64,000 nt of DNA from Gemmatimonas sp. (GTDB lineage Bacteria > Gemmatimonadota > Gemmatimonadetes > Gemmatimonadales > Gemmatimonadaceae). A program made the position numbers and the translations under genes. The stretch covers positions 115,975 through 179,974 of the forward strand of contig NZ_JAJTHI010000007.1 of NCBI RefSeq assembly GCF_021298855.1. Direction: 5' to 3'. Shown piece after piece: positions 33,973 to 43,765 of the stretch; within the stretch, counting starts at the first letter, position 1; every line of letters starts with the position of its first letter. The notes under the pieces are model-generated. The model was not told the DNA's origin and did not search any database. It saw only the letters and a list, made by a program, of their open reading frames with translations.

Positions 33973-35736
33973 ATGCCCGCCTTTTCCCGCTCCCGTGGCC
34001 ACGCGGCGCGCGCCGCGGTGGCGCTCCTCGCGGCCCTCGCCGCCTGTTCGTCGTCCACGCCTGACGCGTCCGTCGCAGCTGAGGCCGACCTGGTGCTGCT
34101 CAACGGCCGCGTCTACACGCTGTCGTGGCCCGAGCCCGGCCGCGACGGACGCCCCAGTCCTGATGCACCGTTCGACTCCGCCACGGGCTGGCGCCACGAC
34201 GCCACGGCCGTGGCCGTGAAGGCGGGACGCATCGTGTATGTCGGCACCGACTCCGGTGCACGTGCCATCGCCGCCGCGAACGCGCAGGTTGTGGATCTGG
34301 GCGGCCAGACGCTGCTGCCGGGGCTCGTTGATGCGCATACGCACGTGGCCGAGTTGGGACAGTCGCTTGATCGGGTGAACCTCACCGGCGTGGCCACCGA
34401 AGCGGAGGCGGTAGCGCGCATCGCCGAGCGCGCGGCACGCACGCCCAAGGGCGAATGGATTCTGGGGTATGGGTGGGATGAGGGCGCCTGGGCCAATCGC
34501 TATCCCGACAAGCGGCTGCTGTCAGCCCGTGTGCCCGATCATCCGGTGATCTTGCGCAGCCTGCACGGTTTCGCATCGTGGGCCAACGAACGCGCGCTCA
34601 CGCTCGCCGGCATCACGCGCGAGACGCCATCGCCGGCCGGCGGAGAGATTCGCCGTGATGGCGAGGGGAACCCCACGGGACTCGTGCTCAATCGTGCGGT
34701 GCCGCTGCTCGATGATGCCGTTCCGCTGCCCACGCCGTCGCAGCGTGATGCGCAGCTCCTGCGCGCGCTGCGTGTCATGGCGGCAGCGGGCTATACCGGC
34801 GTGCACGAGGCCGGCGTGGCTCCCGACGTCATGGACAGCTTCGAACGCCTGGCGAGTCGCGACTCGCTCCCCCTGCGCGTCTACGCCATGCTCAGCGCCC
34901 GCGACTCGGCGCTCATTCGCCGGTGGATTGCCCGCGGCCCCTTCACCGCCCCCAATGGCATGCTGGTCGTGCGTGCCGTCAAGGCGTACTACGATGGCGC
35001 CCTTGGCTCCCGCGGGGCGCAGATGCTGGCCGACTATGCCGATCGCCCGGGGCATCGGGGCGTGAGTGGGGGAGCCTACGGCTTCGATCAGCGCCTCGTG
35101 GCCGATGCCATGTCGGCAGGATTCCAGGTGGGCATTCATGCCATTGGCGACGCGGGCAATCGCGCCACGCTCGACTTCATCGACTCCGTGCAGCGCGCGG
35201 CACCCGCTGCGCGCAATCAGCGCCATCGCGTGGAGCATGCGCAGGTCATTGCGCCCGCCGACATCGCGCGCTTCGCGAGCATGGGCGTGGTGGCGTCGGT
35301 GCAGCCGCCGCATGCCGTGGAAGACAAGGGGTGGGCCGAGACGCGCGTCGGGGCCGAACGCATGGCCGGCGCGTACGCGTGGCGCACGCTGCGCGAAGCC
35401 GGGGCCCCACTCGTGTTCTCGTCCGATCTTCCCGGCTCCGACTGGAGCCCGTTCTACGGCCTGCACTCCGCCATGACCCGCGAGGATACCAGCGGGGCGC
35501 CGCCGGGCGGGTGGTACCCCGCGCAACGCATGAGCGCGGAGGAAGCCGTGCGCGGGTACACGGTGTGGAGTGCCCATGCCGGATTCGACGACGCCGACGG
35601 CGGTCCGATTGCCGTGGGCCGGCGGGCGGATTTCACGGTCATGACGGTCGATCCGTTTCGCGCCGCGCCGCGCGAGCTGCTGCGCGGGAGCGTCGTGCTG
35701 ACCGTGTCGCGGGGGCGGGTCACGTATCGGCGGTGA
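33973..35736 (+). CDS. YtcJ-type amidohydrolase lipoprotein
   Basis: 587 residues with a lipobox (ALAACSSS). Amidohydrolase 3 features: DLVLLNGRVYTLS, LLPGLVDAHTHVAELGQ, ILGYGWDEGAW, KAYYDGALGSRGA, GIHAIGDAGNR, HRVEHAQVI and PLVFSSDLPGSDWSPFYG, ending in the composite-domain segment GRRADFTVMTVDPF. These are zinc hydrolases of cyclic or linear amides, here anchored to a membrane. No operon partner downstream before the SusC gene at 35834, although it could read through. Confidence 0.92.
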   Translation: MPAFSRSRGHAARAAVALLAALAACSSSTPDASVAAEADLVLLNGRVYTLSWPEPGRDGRPSPDAPFDSATGWRHDATAVAVKAGRIVYVGTDSGARAIAAANAQVVDLGGQTLLPGLVDAHTHVAELGQSLDRVNLTGVATEAEAVARIAERAARTPKGEWILGYGWDEGAWANRYPDKRLLSARVPDHPVILRSLHGFASWANERALTLAGITRETPSPAGGEIRRDGEGNPTGLVLNRAVPLLDDAVPLPTPSQRDAQLLRALRVMAAAGYTGVHEAGVAPDVMDSFERLASRDSLPLRVYAMLSARDSALIRRWIARGPFTAPNGMLVVRAVKAYYDGALGSRGAQMLADYADRPGHRGVSGGAYGFDQRLVADAMSAGFQVGIHAIGDAGNRATLDFIDSVQRAAPAARNQRHRVEHAQVIAPADIARFASMGVVASVQPPHAVEDKGWAETRVGAERMAGAYAWRTLREAGAPLVFSSDLPGSDWSPFYGLHSAMTREDTSGAPPGGWYPAQRMSAEEAVRGYTVWSAHAGFDDADGGPIAVGRRADFTVMTVDPFRAAPRELLRGSVVLTVSRGRVTYRR

Positions 35737-35833
35737 TGGCCCCTCTGCATTTTCCAGGCGATGAAATGGCGCGTCATGGTCGGTGAGCTGCACTTTGGTG
35801 AGCGAATTGTGACGCAACCCTTCCACCAACGAG

Positions 35834-38800
35834 GTGCGTGTGCTGCGCGGCAAGATACCGGTGGCAGTTGTGGGGCTTGTTTTCTTCCCCTCCATAGGAT
35901 GGGCACAGGGCACCGCGGTGGTGCGAGGGCGTGTCACGGAGGCAGGGAGCGGCAATGTGATCGCCGCCGCTCAGGTCTCCGTGACCACCACGCGCCTTGG
36001 CGGACTGACGGACAATGACGGGCGGTATGTCATTCGGGGCGTCCCCAGCGGATCCGTCACCATTCGCGTGGTGCGTCTTGGCTATCAGCCAACAACGAAG
36101 ACGGTCACGGTGCCGGCAAGTGGCGAGGTGGTGGCGGACTTCTCCCTCACCAACGCTGCCAAGACCCTCGACGCGGTGGTGACGACGGCAACGGGCGAAC
36201 AGTCGCGCAAGTCGTACGGCAACGTGGTGGCAACGGTGCGTGCCGACTCCCTCGCCGAAAAAGCCGCGGCCACCAATGTGAACGAACTGCTGCAGGGGCG
36301 GGTCGCCGGCGTGCAGATCGTGCAAGGCTCCGGGCAGACGGGCACGTCATCCTCCATCCGCATCCGCGGTACCAGCTCGCTGTCGCTGTCGAACGAACCG
36401 CTCATCGTGATCGATGGCGTCCGCATCGACAACTCGCCGGTACCTGGCAACTACTCGACGCAGCGCATCAACAACTTCAGCGGCATCAACCCTGAGGAGA
36501 TCGAGTCGGTCGACATCCTCAAGGGTCCGTCGGCCTCTGCGCTGTATGGGACGGCTGCCGCCAATGGCGTGCTGGTCATCAAGACCAAGCGCGGTCGCAC
36601 CGGCGCCACGCGCTGGGGTGTCGCTGCAGAGTATGGGCAAGTGCAGCAGCCTGCGCAGTTCTTCGACAACTATCGTGCCTGGGGTCGCAACATCGTGAAC
36701 GGCAATCCCGGCACGGCGTCGGTCCTGTGCCGTATCAGCGACCAGTCGCTCGGGCGGTGCGTGCGAGATTCGCTCACCACGTTCAATCCGCTGATGAACC
36801 CCGAGACCACGCCGTTCGCCACGCAGCCTCGCCTGCAGCTCGGCGTGAATGCCTCGGGTGGCACCGAGAACCTCCGCTACTTCTTCAGTGTGGAGCGTCA
36901 GGAGGAGACGGGTCCGTATCGCATGCCCGACGCGGAGATCACGCGCCTCACCACCGCGCGCGGCAAGCGCCCGACCGCCGAACAGATCGAGCCCAACCAA
37001 CTCGATCAGACTTCCCTTCGTGGCAACTTTACCTTCCCGCTGGGCAAGAATGCCGACCTCTCGGTGAACACCGGCTATATCGACCGGACCTTGCTCAGCC
37101 CCTTTGATGGCGGGTTCTTTGCGGGGTTGTCGTTCCAGTCGTACTTCGCTCCCGGGTTCCGCACCGCGTTCAACGGCAACTCGGCGCAGTTCACGGGCGA
37201 CATCATGTCGGTTTCCCAGTCACGTCGCGATCAGCGTCTGACCGGCTCGACGCAGCTCAACTGGAAGCCGTTCAGCTGGCTTTCCAACCGTGCCGTGGTG
37301 GGACTCGATCAGGTGGGCGGGTATTCATACCGCTTTGCGCGTGCGAATGAGGGGACGGTGACCGGCTGGGGACCGCCGGGGCAGACCGGCGGCAAGGACG
37401 CTACGCGCAGCGCGTTCTCGCGCTACTCGGTCGATCTCGGCTCCACGGCCAGCTTCACGCTCACCCCCACGATCAGTACGAAGACGAGTGTGGGGGCGCA
37501 GTGGTTCAAGGACACCCAATACGAGACCGTAGTCCAAGGCTACACGTTGCCACCTGGCGCCCAGACCCCCAATTCGGCGTCCATTCGCACGAGCAGCGAG
37601 TTCACGTCGGAGAACGCCACGTACGGCGCATATCTGCAACAGGACTTCGCCTGGAACGATCGGCTGTTCCTCACCGGCAGCGTGCGCACCGACCAGAACA
37701 GCGCGTTCGGCCGCAATGCCGGCAATACGCTGTATCCGCGCGCGGCCGTCTCGTACGTGATGAGCGACGAGTCGTGGTTTCCGCAATCCACGCTCCTCAA
37801 CAATCTGCGATTCCGTGCCGCCTGGGGGCAGGCCGGTGTGCAGCCCAGCACGATCGCGGCCCTGCAGTTCCTGAGCGCCAACACCGTGCCGTTGGGTGGC
37901 ACGGAAGTCGGGGCATTGCGGCTGGCCGCCATCGGCAACTTCGATCTCCGTCCCGAGGTGACGACCGAGACCGAAGCCGGCCTCGACGTGGCGCTGCTGA
38001 ACGGCCGCGTGAATGTGGAAGCCACCTACTTCAAGAAGCTGTCCCGTGACGCCCTCTTCCAGAATCCGCTGCCGCCAAGCTTTGGCGCCGGGGCGAGCCA
38101 GTGGCAGAACATCGCGGCCGTCACGAACGCCGGCGCCGAGTTGGCGCTCGACATGCGCATCATTTCGCGCAGCTGGTTCGATTGGAGCAGTCGCCTGAAC
38201 GGCTCGATCATCCGCAACAAGCTCGTGGACGCGGGCCGTGCGCAGCTGGCCGTCACCCAGGGAGCGCGCAACGTGGTGGGCTATCCCACCTTTGCGCTCT
38301 GGGCGCGCCCCATCAAGAGCTTCGCCGATGCGAATAGCGACGGGATCCTCACCGAGAACGAAATCGTCGTGGGGGACACTGCGGAGTACAAGGGACCCAC
38401 GCTTCCAGTGCGTGAAGCCGGGTGGTCCAACACCTTTGCGTTCTTCAAGAGCAGCCTGCAGATCAGCACGCTGTTCGACTATCGCGGCGGGCACTACAAC
38501 CAGTGGGGGTTCGAGAACCAGCGGTGCATCTCGGGCAACTGCCGCGCCGTGAACGACCGGTCGGCGCCGTTGGCCGATCAGGCCGCCGCCGTGGCCACGA
38601 CGAGCGCGCGTCTCGGCAATACGGTATGGGGATACTTCACTCCCAATGATTTCATCCGCTTCCGCGAATTGTCGGTCTCCTACACTCTGCCCGTGAACGT
38701 GGGATCGAAGCTGGGGGCCCGCAGCACCACCATCGCACTCGTTGGCCGCAATCTGGGCCTGATCTGGAACCGTTTCCCCGGTATCGATCCGGAGACCAAT

Positions 38801-38893
38801 GGAGCGGCGAACAACGCAGGCGGAGGAAACAACGACTTCTTCTCGGCGCCGCTCCTGCGCTACTGGACGCTGCGCGTCAACCTGGGGTACTGA
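35834..38893 (+). CDS. SusC/RagA-family TonB-linked outer-membrane receptor (pair 2)
   Basis: 1019 residues, starting at GTG 35834 with GAGG near it; signal peptide ends FFPSIGWAQ. Domains: carboxypeptidase-regulatory-like sandwich (25-110), plug with GRVAGVQIVQGSGQTGTSSS, RIRGTSSLSLSNEPLIVIDG and ILKGPSASALYGTAAANGV (115-250), and a barrel to the C-terminal LRVNLGY. One Cys pair (CISGNC) sits in an extracellular loop. It pairs with the SusD gene one base downstream. The substrate is unknown. Confidence 0.96.
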   Translation: MRVLRGKIPVAVVGLVFFPSIGWAQGTAVVRGRVTEAGSGNVIAAAQVSVTTTRLGGLTDNDGRYVIRGVPSGSVTIRVVRLGYQPTTKTVTVPASGEVVADFSLTNAAKTLDAVVTTATGEQSRKSYGNVVATVRADSLAEKAAATNVNELLQGRVAGVQIVQGSGQTGTSSSIRIRGTSSLSLSNEPLIVIDGVRIDNSPVPGNYSTQRINNFSGINPEEIESVDILKGPSASALYGTAAANGVLVIKTKRGRTGATRWGVAAEYGQVQQPAQFFDNYRAWGRNIVNGNPGTASVLCRISDQSLGRCVRDSLTTFNPLMNPETTPFATQPRLQLGVNASGGTENLRYFFSVERQEETGPYRMPDAEITRLTTARGKRPTAEQIEPNQLDQTSLRGNFTFPLGKNADLSVNTGYIDRTLLSPFDGGFFAGLSFQSYFAPGFRTAFNGNSAQFTGDIMSVSQSRRDQRLTGSTQLNWKPFSWLSNRAVVGLDQVGGYSYRFARANEGTVTGWGPPGQTGGKDATRSAFSRYSVDLGSTASFTLTPTISTKTSVGAQWFKDTQYETVVQGYTLPPGAQTPNSASIRTSSEFTSENATYGAYLQQDFAWNDRLFLTGSVRTDQNSAFGRNAGNTLYPRAAVSYVMSDESWFPQSTLLNNLRFRAAWGQAGVQPSTIAALQFLSANTVPLGGTEVGALRLAAIGNFDLRPEVTTETEAGLDVALLNGRVNVEATYFKKLSRDALFQNPLPPSFGAGASQWQNIAAVTNAGAELALDMRIISRSWFDWSSRLNGSIIRNKLVDAGRAQLAVTQGARNVVGYPTFALWARPIKSFADANSDGILTENEIVVGDTAEYKGPTLPVREAGWSNTFAFFKSSLQISTLFDYRGGHYNQWGFENQRCISGNCRAVNDRSAPLADQAAAVATTSARLGNTVWGYFTPNDFIRFRELSVSYTLPVNVGSKLGARSTTIALVGRNLGLIWNRFPGIDPETNGAANNAGGGNNDFFSAPLLRYWTLRVNLGY

Positions 38894-38894
38894 G

Positions 38895-40307
38895 ATGACC
38901 ACCCACATGACTGTTGCACAGCGTATGTTCGCGGCGGCATCGTCGCGCCATCTGCGTCGCGCCTCGGCCCTCGCGCTGCTCGCCGCACTCGCTGGCTGCG
39001 AGCGGGAACGACTGCTGGGTGTGGAAACACCCGATCAGATCCGCCCGGAGGACGCCGCGAGTCCCAACGGCGCCCTGGCGCTTCGGGCCGGCGCGCTTCG
39101 TGATTTTGCCCAGTTCTTCGGCGGCACGACCAACGTGGGGGTGAACATCTACGTGGGGCTGCTGTCCGATGAGTTGATCAATGCCCGTCCCGGGGCTGAC
39201 CACATCGACCAGCGCGCGTTCAACGAGAATACGTTCCCCGCGGCCGCGTGGAACAAGTTCTCCGACAGCTACACGCAGGTGGTGCGCGCCATTCGTGCGC
39301 TCAATCAGTTCGTGCCGGCCAGTGCCACGCGGAATCGCGATGTCGGGCAGCTCTACGCGCTGCAGGGGATCACGCTCAACATCGGCGGCGAGCTGTTCTG
39401 CAACGGCGTGCCCCTCGCCAGCGTGAACGACGCGGCGCCGGAGGCGGCAACCCTCGTCACCACGCAGCAGCTGTATCAGCGGGCCATTGCGCAGGCGGAC
39501 AGCGCGCTGGCCGCACTGGGCAACGCGGCGACTGACCAGAACCTGCGGTATCTGGCACGCGTGGCGAAGGCGCGAGCGCAGCTCAATCTCGGGCAGTTCG
39601 ATGCGGCGGCCGCCACGGTGAGCGCCGGCGGCGATGGCGCGGGGTCGATTGCCGTCCCCACCGGTTGGCAGTACGCGGTGGAGTTTTCACAAACGACTCT
39701 GGTGAACAGCATCTTCGACTGGATGGTGAACACCGCCAACTTCGGCCCCTCGGATCGTGAAGGCGGCAATGGGCTCGACTACCGCTCGGCTCGCGACCCA
39801 CGGGTACTCACATCGGCCACGTCGCGCCTTGGTCAGGATGGATCGACACAGGTGTTTACCGTGCTCGGCTATCCCAACGGATCGGCGCCCACGACGCTCG
39901 TGAGCGGCGTGACCGCGCGGCTCATCGAGGCCGAGGCAGCGCTCCGCCGCGGGGATGCCACCACCTGGCTCGCAAAGCTCAATGAACCACGTGCCGATGC
40001 CGCCGTACGGACGCTGCGCAACATCGGCACCGGAGCCGACATCCTGCCGCCGCTGACCGATCCGGGCACCGCCGATGCCCGCGTCACGCTCCTCTTCCGG
40101 GAGCGGGCATTCTGGTTCTATCTCACCGGAACACGGGTGGGGGATCTGCGGCGCCTCCAGCGTCAGTATTCGCGACCGGCGACCGCCGTCTGGCCGACCG
40201 GCGCGTACTTCAAGGGCGGCACCTACGGGACGGATGTCACGCTCACGCCATCGTTCGCGGAGCGGAACAACACCGCCTACTCCGGATGCACCGACCGCAA
40301 TCCGTAG
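38895..40307 (+). CDS. SusD/RagB-family lipoprotein (pair 2)
   Basis: 470 residues from ATG 38895, one base after the SusC stop; lipobox LLAALAGC (Cys34). SusD elements: a helical N-terminal part, TLNIGGELFCNGVPL, an amphipathic region VAKARAQLNLGQFDAAAATV, RLIEAEAALRRGDATTWLAK and LLFRERAFWFYLTGTRVGDL, the usual C-terminal signature. Surface-exposed partner of the preceding receptor. Confidence 0.93.
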   Translation: MTTHMTVAQRMFAAASSRHLRRASALALLAALAGCERERLLGVETPDQIRPEDAASPNGALALRAGALRDFAQFFGGTTNVGVNIYVGLLSDELINARPGADHIDQRAFNENTFPAAAWNKFSDSYTQVVRAIRALNQFVPASATRNRDVGQLYALQGITLNIGGELFCNGVPLASVNDAAPEAATLVTTQQLYQRAIAQADSALAALGNAATDQNLRYLARVAKARAQLNLGQFDAAAATVSAGGDGAGSIAVPTGWQYAVEFSQTTLVNSIFDWMVNTANFGPSDREGGNGLDYRSARDPRVLTSATSRLGQDGSTQVFTVLGYPNGSAPTTLVSGVTARLIEAEAALRRGDATTWLAKLNEPRADAAVRTLRNIGTGADILPPLTDPGTADARVTLLFRERAFWFYLTGTRVGDLRRLQRQYSRPATAVWPTGAYFKGGTYGTDVTLTPSFAERNNTAYSGCTDRNP

Positions 40308-40332
40308 TGCCACTCCGGGTTCCCTGAAGGAC

Positions 40333-40362
40333 ACAGCGCTCACTGCATGGTGGGCGCTGTGC
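40333..40362. terminator. Terminator hairpin between SusD (pair 2) and the phosphodiesterase
   Basis: CACAGCGC / GCGCTGTG stem extended by TCAC/GTG pairing. It sits between convergent genes. Confidence 0.75.
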
Positions 40363-40386
40363 CATTTGGGCCCGTGGAAAGTCTCT

Positions 40387-41379
40387 TCACGGGCGAGATG
40401 CAGCCCCCACCAGCGACACCCCCTCCATGCCCTGGGCCACGGCAGCAGGCGGGGCTATGCGCAGGTGCTGCAGAATGGTCGGGGCGATGTCCACGATGGC
40501 CGCCGCCCCCGTGGTGAAGCGCCGGGTGAGCGGCCGCTGGTTGATGACCATCCACGTGGTGCGCTCGCGCGCTGACTGCCCACCGTGGCCCTTCCCCGTG
40601 CGCGCGTCGCGCCCGTGGTCGGTGGTAACCACCACCATCCACTGCTCACCGAGCCGCTCGCGACGCCGTACCGCGGCCCAGATACGCCCCACGCGCTGAT
40701 CGGCCTCCCGTACGGCCGCGTGAAGCGCCTCGCTGTCGCCGTGGGCGTGCCCGGCGTCGTCGGTGTGCTGCAGGTACACCCATGACAGGTCGGGGCCGCG
40801 CTCGGCGATGTACGCCGCGGCGCGCTCGGTAACATGGTCGTCGATGGCGCGGATGTACGCCGACGCGCGATCGTGCGGAAAGGCGACGGTGTCGTGCTCG
40901 AAGCCGTCCGCGGCGTGATCGATGCGGAACGTGCCGGCGTGGCGACGTCCTTCACCCACCAGCACGGTGCGGTTGTCGAGCCACGTGGAAAAGATCGCCG
41001 TGACCAATGTGGAGTCGGCCGTTTCGACGATGCGGAAGAGATTCCAGTAGTCGTAGTTGGGCGACTGGTTGCTGTTGCCGCGCACATTGTGCTTGTTCGC
41101 CCACGTGCCCGTGAGGAGACTCATGTAGCCCGGCGCCGATACCGTGGGGGTCTCCGTGAGGCCACCCAGCTCGCCGCCCACGTGGGCCCGCGCATAACCG
41201 CCCACCGCCGCGATCGCGTCGAGCGCGGGCGTCGGCACCTGCTCGATGACATCGGCAGGGATGCCGTCGAGCAGGATGAACACGGCCTTTCGCACGGGAG
41301 CGGGTGTACTCGTGGGCGACGGCCGACACCCGGCCGCGAGTGCCGCGACCAGAACAATGGAGACGACAGAACGGATCAT
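40387..41379 (-). CDS. Lipoprotein of the alkaline phosphatase / nucleotide pyrophosphatase superfamily
   Basis: 330 residues with a lipobox (AALAAGC). Metal and catalytic motifs: AVFILLDGIPADVIE, the Thr-nucleophile region GLTETPTVSAPGYMSLLTGT, LQHTDDAGHAHG and VVTTDHGRD. Type I phosphodiesterases of this clan hydrolyse phosphodiesters or phosphate monoesters outside the cytoplasm. It lies 88 bp downstream of the GNAT gene on the same strand and may be the last gene of the TetR-led unit. Confidence 0.88.
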   Translation of the reverse strand: MIRSVVSIVLVAALAAGCRPSPTSTPAPVRKAVFILLDGIPADVIEQVPTPALDAIAAVGGYARAHVGGELGGLTETPTVSAPGYMSLLTGTWANKHNVRGNSNQSPNYDYWNLFRIVETADSTLVTAIFSTWLDNRTVLVGEGRRHAGTFRIDHAADGFEHDTVAFPHDRASAYIRAIDDHVTERAAAYIAERGPDLSWVYLQHTDDAGHAHGDSEALHAAVREADQRVGRIWAAVRRRERLGEQWMVVVTTDHGRDARTGKGHGGQSARERTTWMVINQRPLTRRFTTGAAAIVDIAPTILQHLRIAPPAAVAQGMEGVSLVGAASRP

Positions 41380-41467
41380 GCTGTCAAGCTGGCGACCATG
41401 GCAACGGCGTCATGATTCCCGCGTATCGCTTCGACAACGATTCCACGTCAGGTTTGGGGCGGGCATG

Positions 41468-42085
41468 CTAGTGGTCCGCAAGAAGCGGCACCTGCGCACC
41501 GGCGGTGCGTGGCAGATCGCCGGTGAGTCGCGGATCCGGCGCCACTTCCACCGCCCGGCGATACGGGGTGAAGCCGGCCCGCTGGTAGAAGGCCAGCGCC
41601 TGCGGATGATCGAGTGTGCAGGTGTGCACATGCAGGCGACGAATGGGACGGTGCCAGGCGCGTGCCAGCACCTCGCGCATGAGCCCGCGACCAAGGCCCT
41701 GTCCCACGCGATCCGCCACGAGGCCGAAGTAGGCCAGCTCACATTCGTCAGGCACGCGGAAGTCGAGTTCGAGCAGCCCGATATCCTGCGCGCCCTCACA
41801 CACGGCATACGCCTCCACATCCGCGTCGCCCAGCACCAGTGCGAGCGCCTCCGGCGAAAGACGCAGCCGCGAGAACCACAGCCACGGGGCACCCACGGCA
41901 CGAAAGAGGTCGCGGTAGCGTGTGAGGTCGGCGGCCCTCATGCGCTCGAGCCGGTACGGGACCGGCTCCCGCACCGCACCGCGAGGCTCCGGCGGCGACG
42001 TCATCTCGAGGAAGGTCACCACACTGGCAATGTGCCCGGAGGGCACCTGGGCATATCCCGGCGTGAGTTCGGGGAGGTTCGACAT
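41468..42085 (-). CDS. GNAT-family N-acetyltransferase
   Basis: 205 residues. The acetyl-CoA P-loop is RVGQGLGRGLM (about residues 126-136), followed by HVHTCTLDHPQALAFYQRAG, where Asn-to-His and the final Tyr are as in other GNATs. It begins nine bases after the stop of the D-acylase-like gene, so it belongs to that operon. It would acetylate an amine, perhaps the amino acid released by the preceding enzymes (inference). Confidence 0.92.
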   Translation of the reverse strand: MSNLPELTPGYAQVPSGHIASVVTFLEMTSPPEPRGAVREPVPYRLERMRAADLTRYRDLFRAVGAPWLWFSRLRLSPEALALVLGDADVEAYAVCEGAQDIGLLELDFRVPDECELAYFGLVADRVGQGLGRGLMREVLARAWHRPIRRLHVHTCTLDHPQALAFYQRAGFTPYRRAVEVAPDPRLTGDLPRTAGAQVPLLADH

Positions 42086-42094
42086 GCGTGGAGA

Positions 42095-43765
42095 CTATCT
42101 CGATACCGCCGACGGTGGCGACGCTGGGGGGCTGCCGACGCTCGCACGACCGGCAGGCTTTGCCGAGGGCCGCCGGCGCGGCAGAAACCGCCCCGGCAAG
42201 GCACCGGTCATGACGCCAGCGCGCAGCACGAAGGTGCCGTTCACCAGGACGTGCACGACCCCGTCGGCATAGTGATGCGGGTCGGTATACTGGGCGCGAT
42301 CGGCAATCGAATCGGGATGGAAGACCACCACATCGGCGGCCATCCCCGGCGCGAGCGTCCCCCGATCGCCCTGCGCCAGCCACGCTGCCGGCATCTGCGT
42401 CATGCGTCGCACCGCCTCCAGCAGCGTGAGCGTCCGTCGCTCACGGACGTAGCGCGACAGCACGCGCGGAAACGAGCCGTAACTGCGTGGATGCGGGTAG
42501 CCGATGCCGGGTGTCACCAGATCGCCGTCGGTCTCGAACATGGCGCGGGGATGCCGGATGAAGCGCTCGATGTCCCCCTCGTCCATGCCCGTGAAGACGC
42601 CAATGAAGCCGCCCTCCAGCTGCAGCGCAATCAGCGCCTCCACGGCGGCCTCCACGGTGCGGGGCTGCCCGAGGGTATCGAGGTAGTCGGCCAGTGTGCG
42701 TCCGGCCAGCTCCGGATGCGCCGTCACCTCACGGAACCGAATCGTCTCGGGACCCGGGCCGGTCTGGCGGGGAAAGAGCGCGCGCATCTCGCGCACGAGC
42801 CGCGCCCGCGTGGCCCCGTCGGCCACGCGCTGCGCGAAGGCCGCCGGGCCGTCGGCGAGGGCCCACGCGGGAAACATGAGGTCGGAGTAGGTGCTGTAGG
42901 CCTCGTACGGGTACACATCGAACGCCACGGCGGTACCGGCCGCAGCCGCCGAGTCGAGCAGCGCCAGGATGCGCGTGCTCCACCCCCACTGCGCCGCGCC
43001 CGTGACCTTGAGGTGATTGATCTGCACGGGAATCCCGGCGGCCTTCCCCACGTCGAGCGTCTGCTGGACCGACGTGAGCACGCCGGCCCCTTCATCGCGC
43101 ATGTGCGTGACGTACACCCCGCCGTAGGCCGCCGCCGCGCGGGCCAGCGCCACGATCTCCGGCGGCTCGGCGTACGCGGCCGGTGTGTACTCCAGCCCGG
43201 TGGCGAGACCAAGCGCTCCCTGCTGCATGGACGAATCCACGAGCGCCGTCATCCACACCAGCTCCGCCGGCGTGGGGGCGCGATTGGCGAGCCCCATGAC
43301 GCGCTTGCGAATCCACGTATGCCCCGAAAACAGTCCCACGTTGGGCGCCATGCGCACGCGCGCCATGTACGCATCGAGCGGAAACGGCTGGTCCTGGCTG
43401 TGCTGCGGCGCCAGGATGGTGGTGATGCCCTGCCGAATGAAATTCTCGGCGAGGGGATGCGAGTCCAGCGTCACCAGATGGGCGTGATTGTCCCAGAACC
43501 CTGGCGCCACCACGTGCCCGCGCACGTCCACGACGGTCTTCGCTCCCCGCGCGTTGAGCGCGGGACCAATGGCCACGATGGAATCCCCGGCAATGGCCAC
43601 GTCGGCCACCACCGCCGCCGCGCCGGTACCATCCACCACCGTGCCTCCCGTGAGCAGCACATCGTACGCCGGTGGCGCCGCACAGGCACCGGTGAGCAGC
43701 GCCACGCAGGACACGGCCACACGCCGCCCCCCGCGCGCCAGCAGGCGGGAAGTCCCGGTGATCAT
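42095..43765 (-). CDS. N-acyl-D-amino-acid deacylase-like amidohydrolase (lipoprotein)
   Basis: 556 residues from ATG 43765, which overlaps the stop of the fusion gene (TGATG). Lipobox near residue 27 (LLTGAC). D-aminoacylase-family order is seen: DVLLTGGTVVDGTGAA, GFWDNHAHLV, YVTHMRDEG, VQINHLKVTGA, METDGDLVT-like FETDGDLVTPG and GMAADVVVFHPDS. The Cys ligand of characterised D-aminoacylases is replaced in GITTILAPQHSQ. Located in the periplasm or membrane-anchored. Translational coupling to the fusion protein implies joint action on the same substrate. Confidence 0.88.
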   Translation of the reverse strand: MITGTSRLLARGGRRVAVSCVALLTGACAAPPAYDVLLTGGTVVDGTGAAAVVADVAIAGDSIVAIGPALNARGAKTVVDVRGHVVAPGFWDNHAHLVTLDSHPLAENFIRQGITTILAPQHSQDQPFPLDAYMARVRMAPNVGLFSGHTWIRKRVMGLANRAPTPAELVWMTALVDSSMQQGALGLATGLEYTPAAYAEPPEIVALARAAAAYGGVYVTHMRDEGAGVLTSVQQTLDVGKAAGIPVQINHLKVTGAAQWGWSTRILALLDSAAAAGTAVAFDVYPYEAYSTYSDLMFPAWALADGPAAFAQRVADGATRARLVREMRALFPRQTGPGPETIRFREVTAHPELAGRTLADYLDTLGQPRTVEAAVEALIALQLEGGFIGVFTGMDEGDIERFIRHPRAMFETDGDLVTPGIGYPHPRSYGSFPRVLSRYVRERRTLTLLEAVRRMTQMPAAWLAQGDRGTLAPGMAADVVVFHPDSIADRAQYTDPHHYADGVVHVLVNGTFVLRAGVMTGALPGRFLPRRRPSAKPAGRASVGSPPASPPSAVSR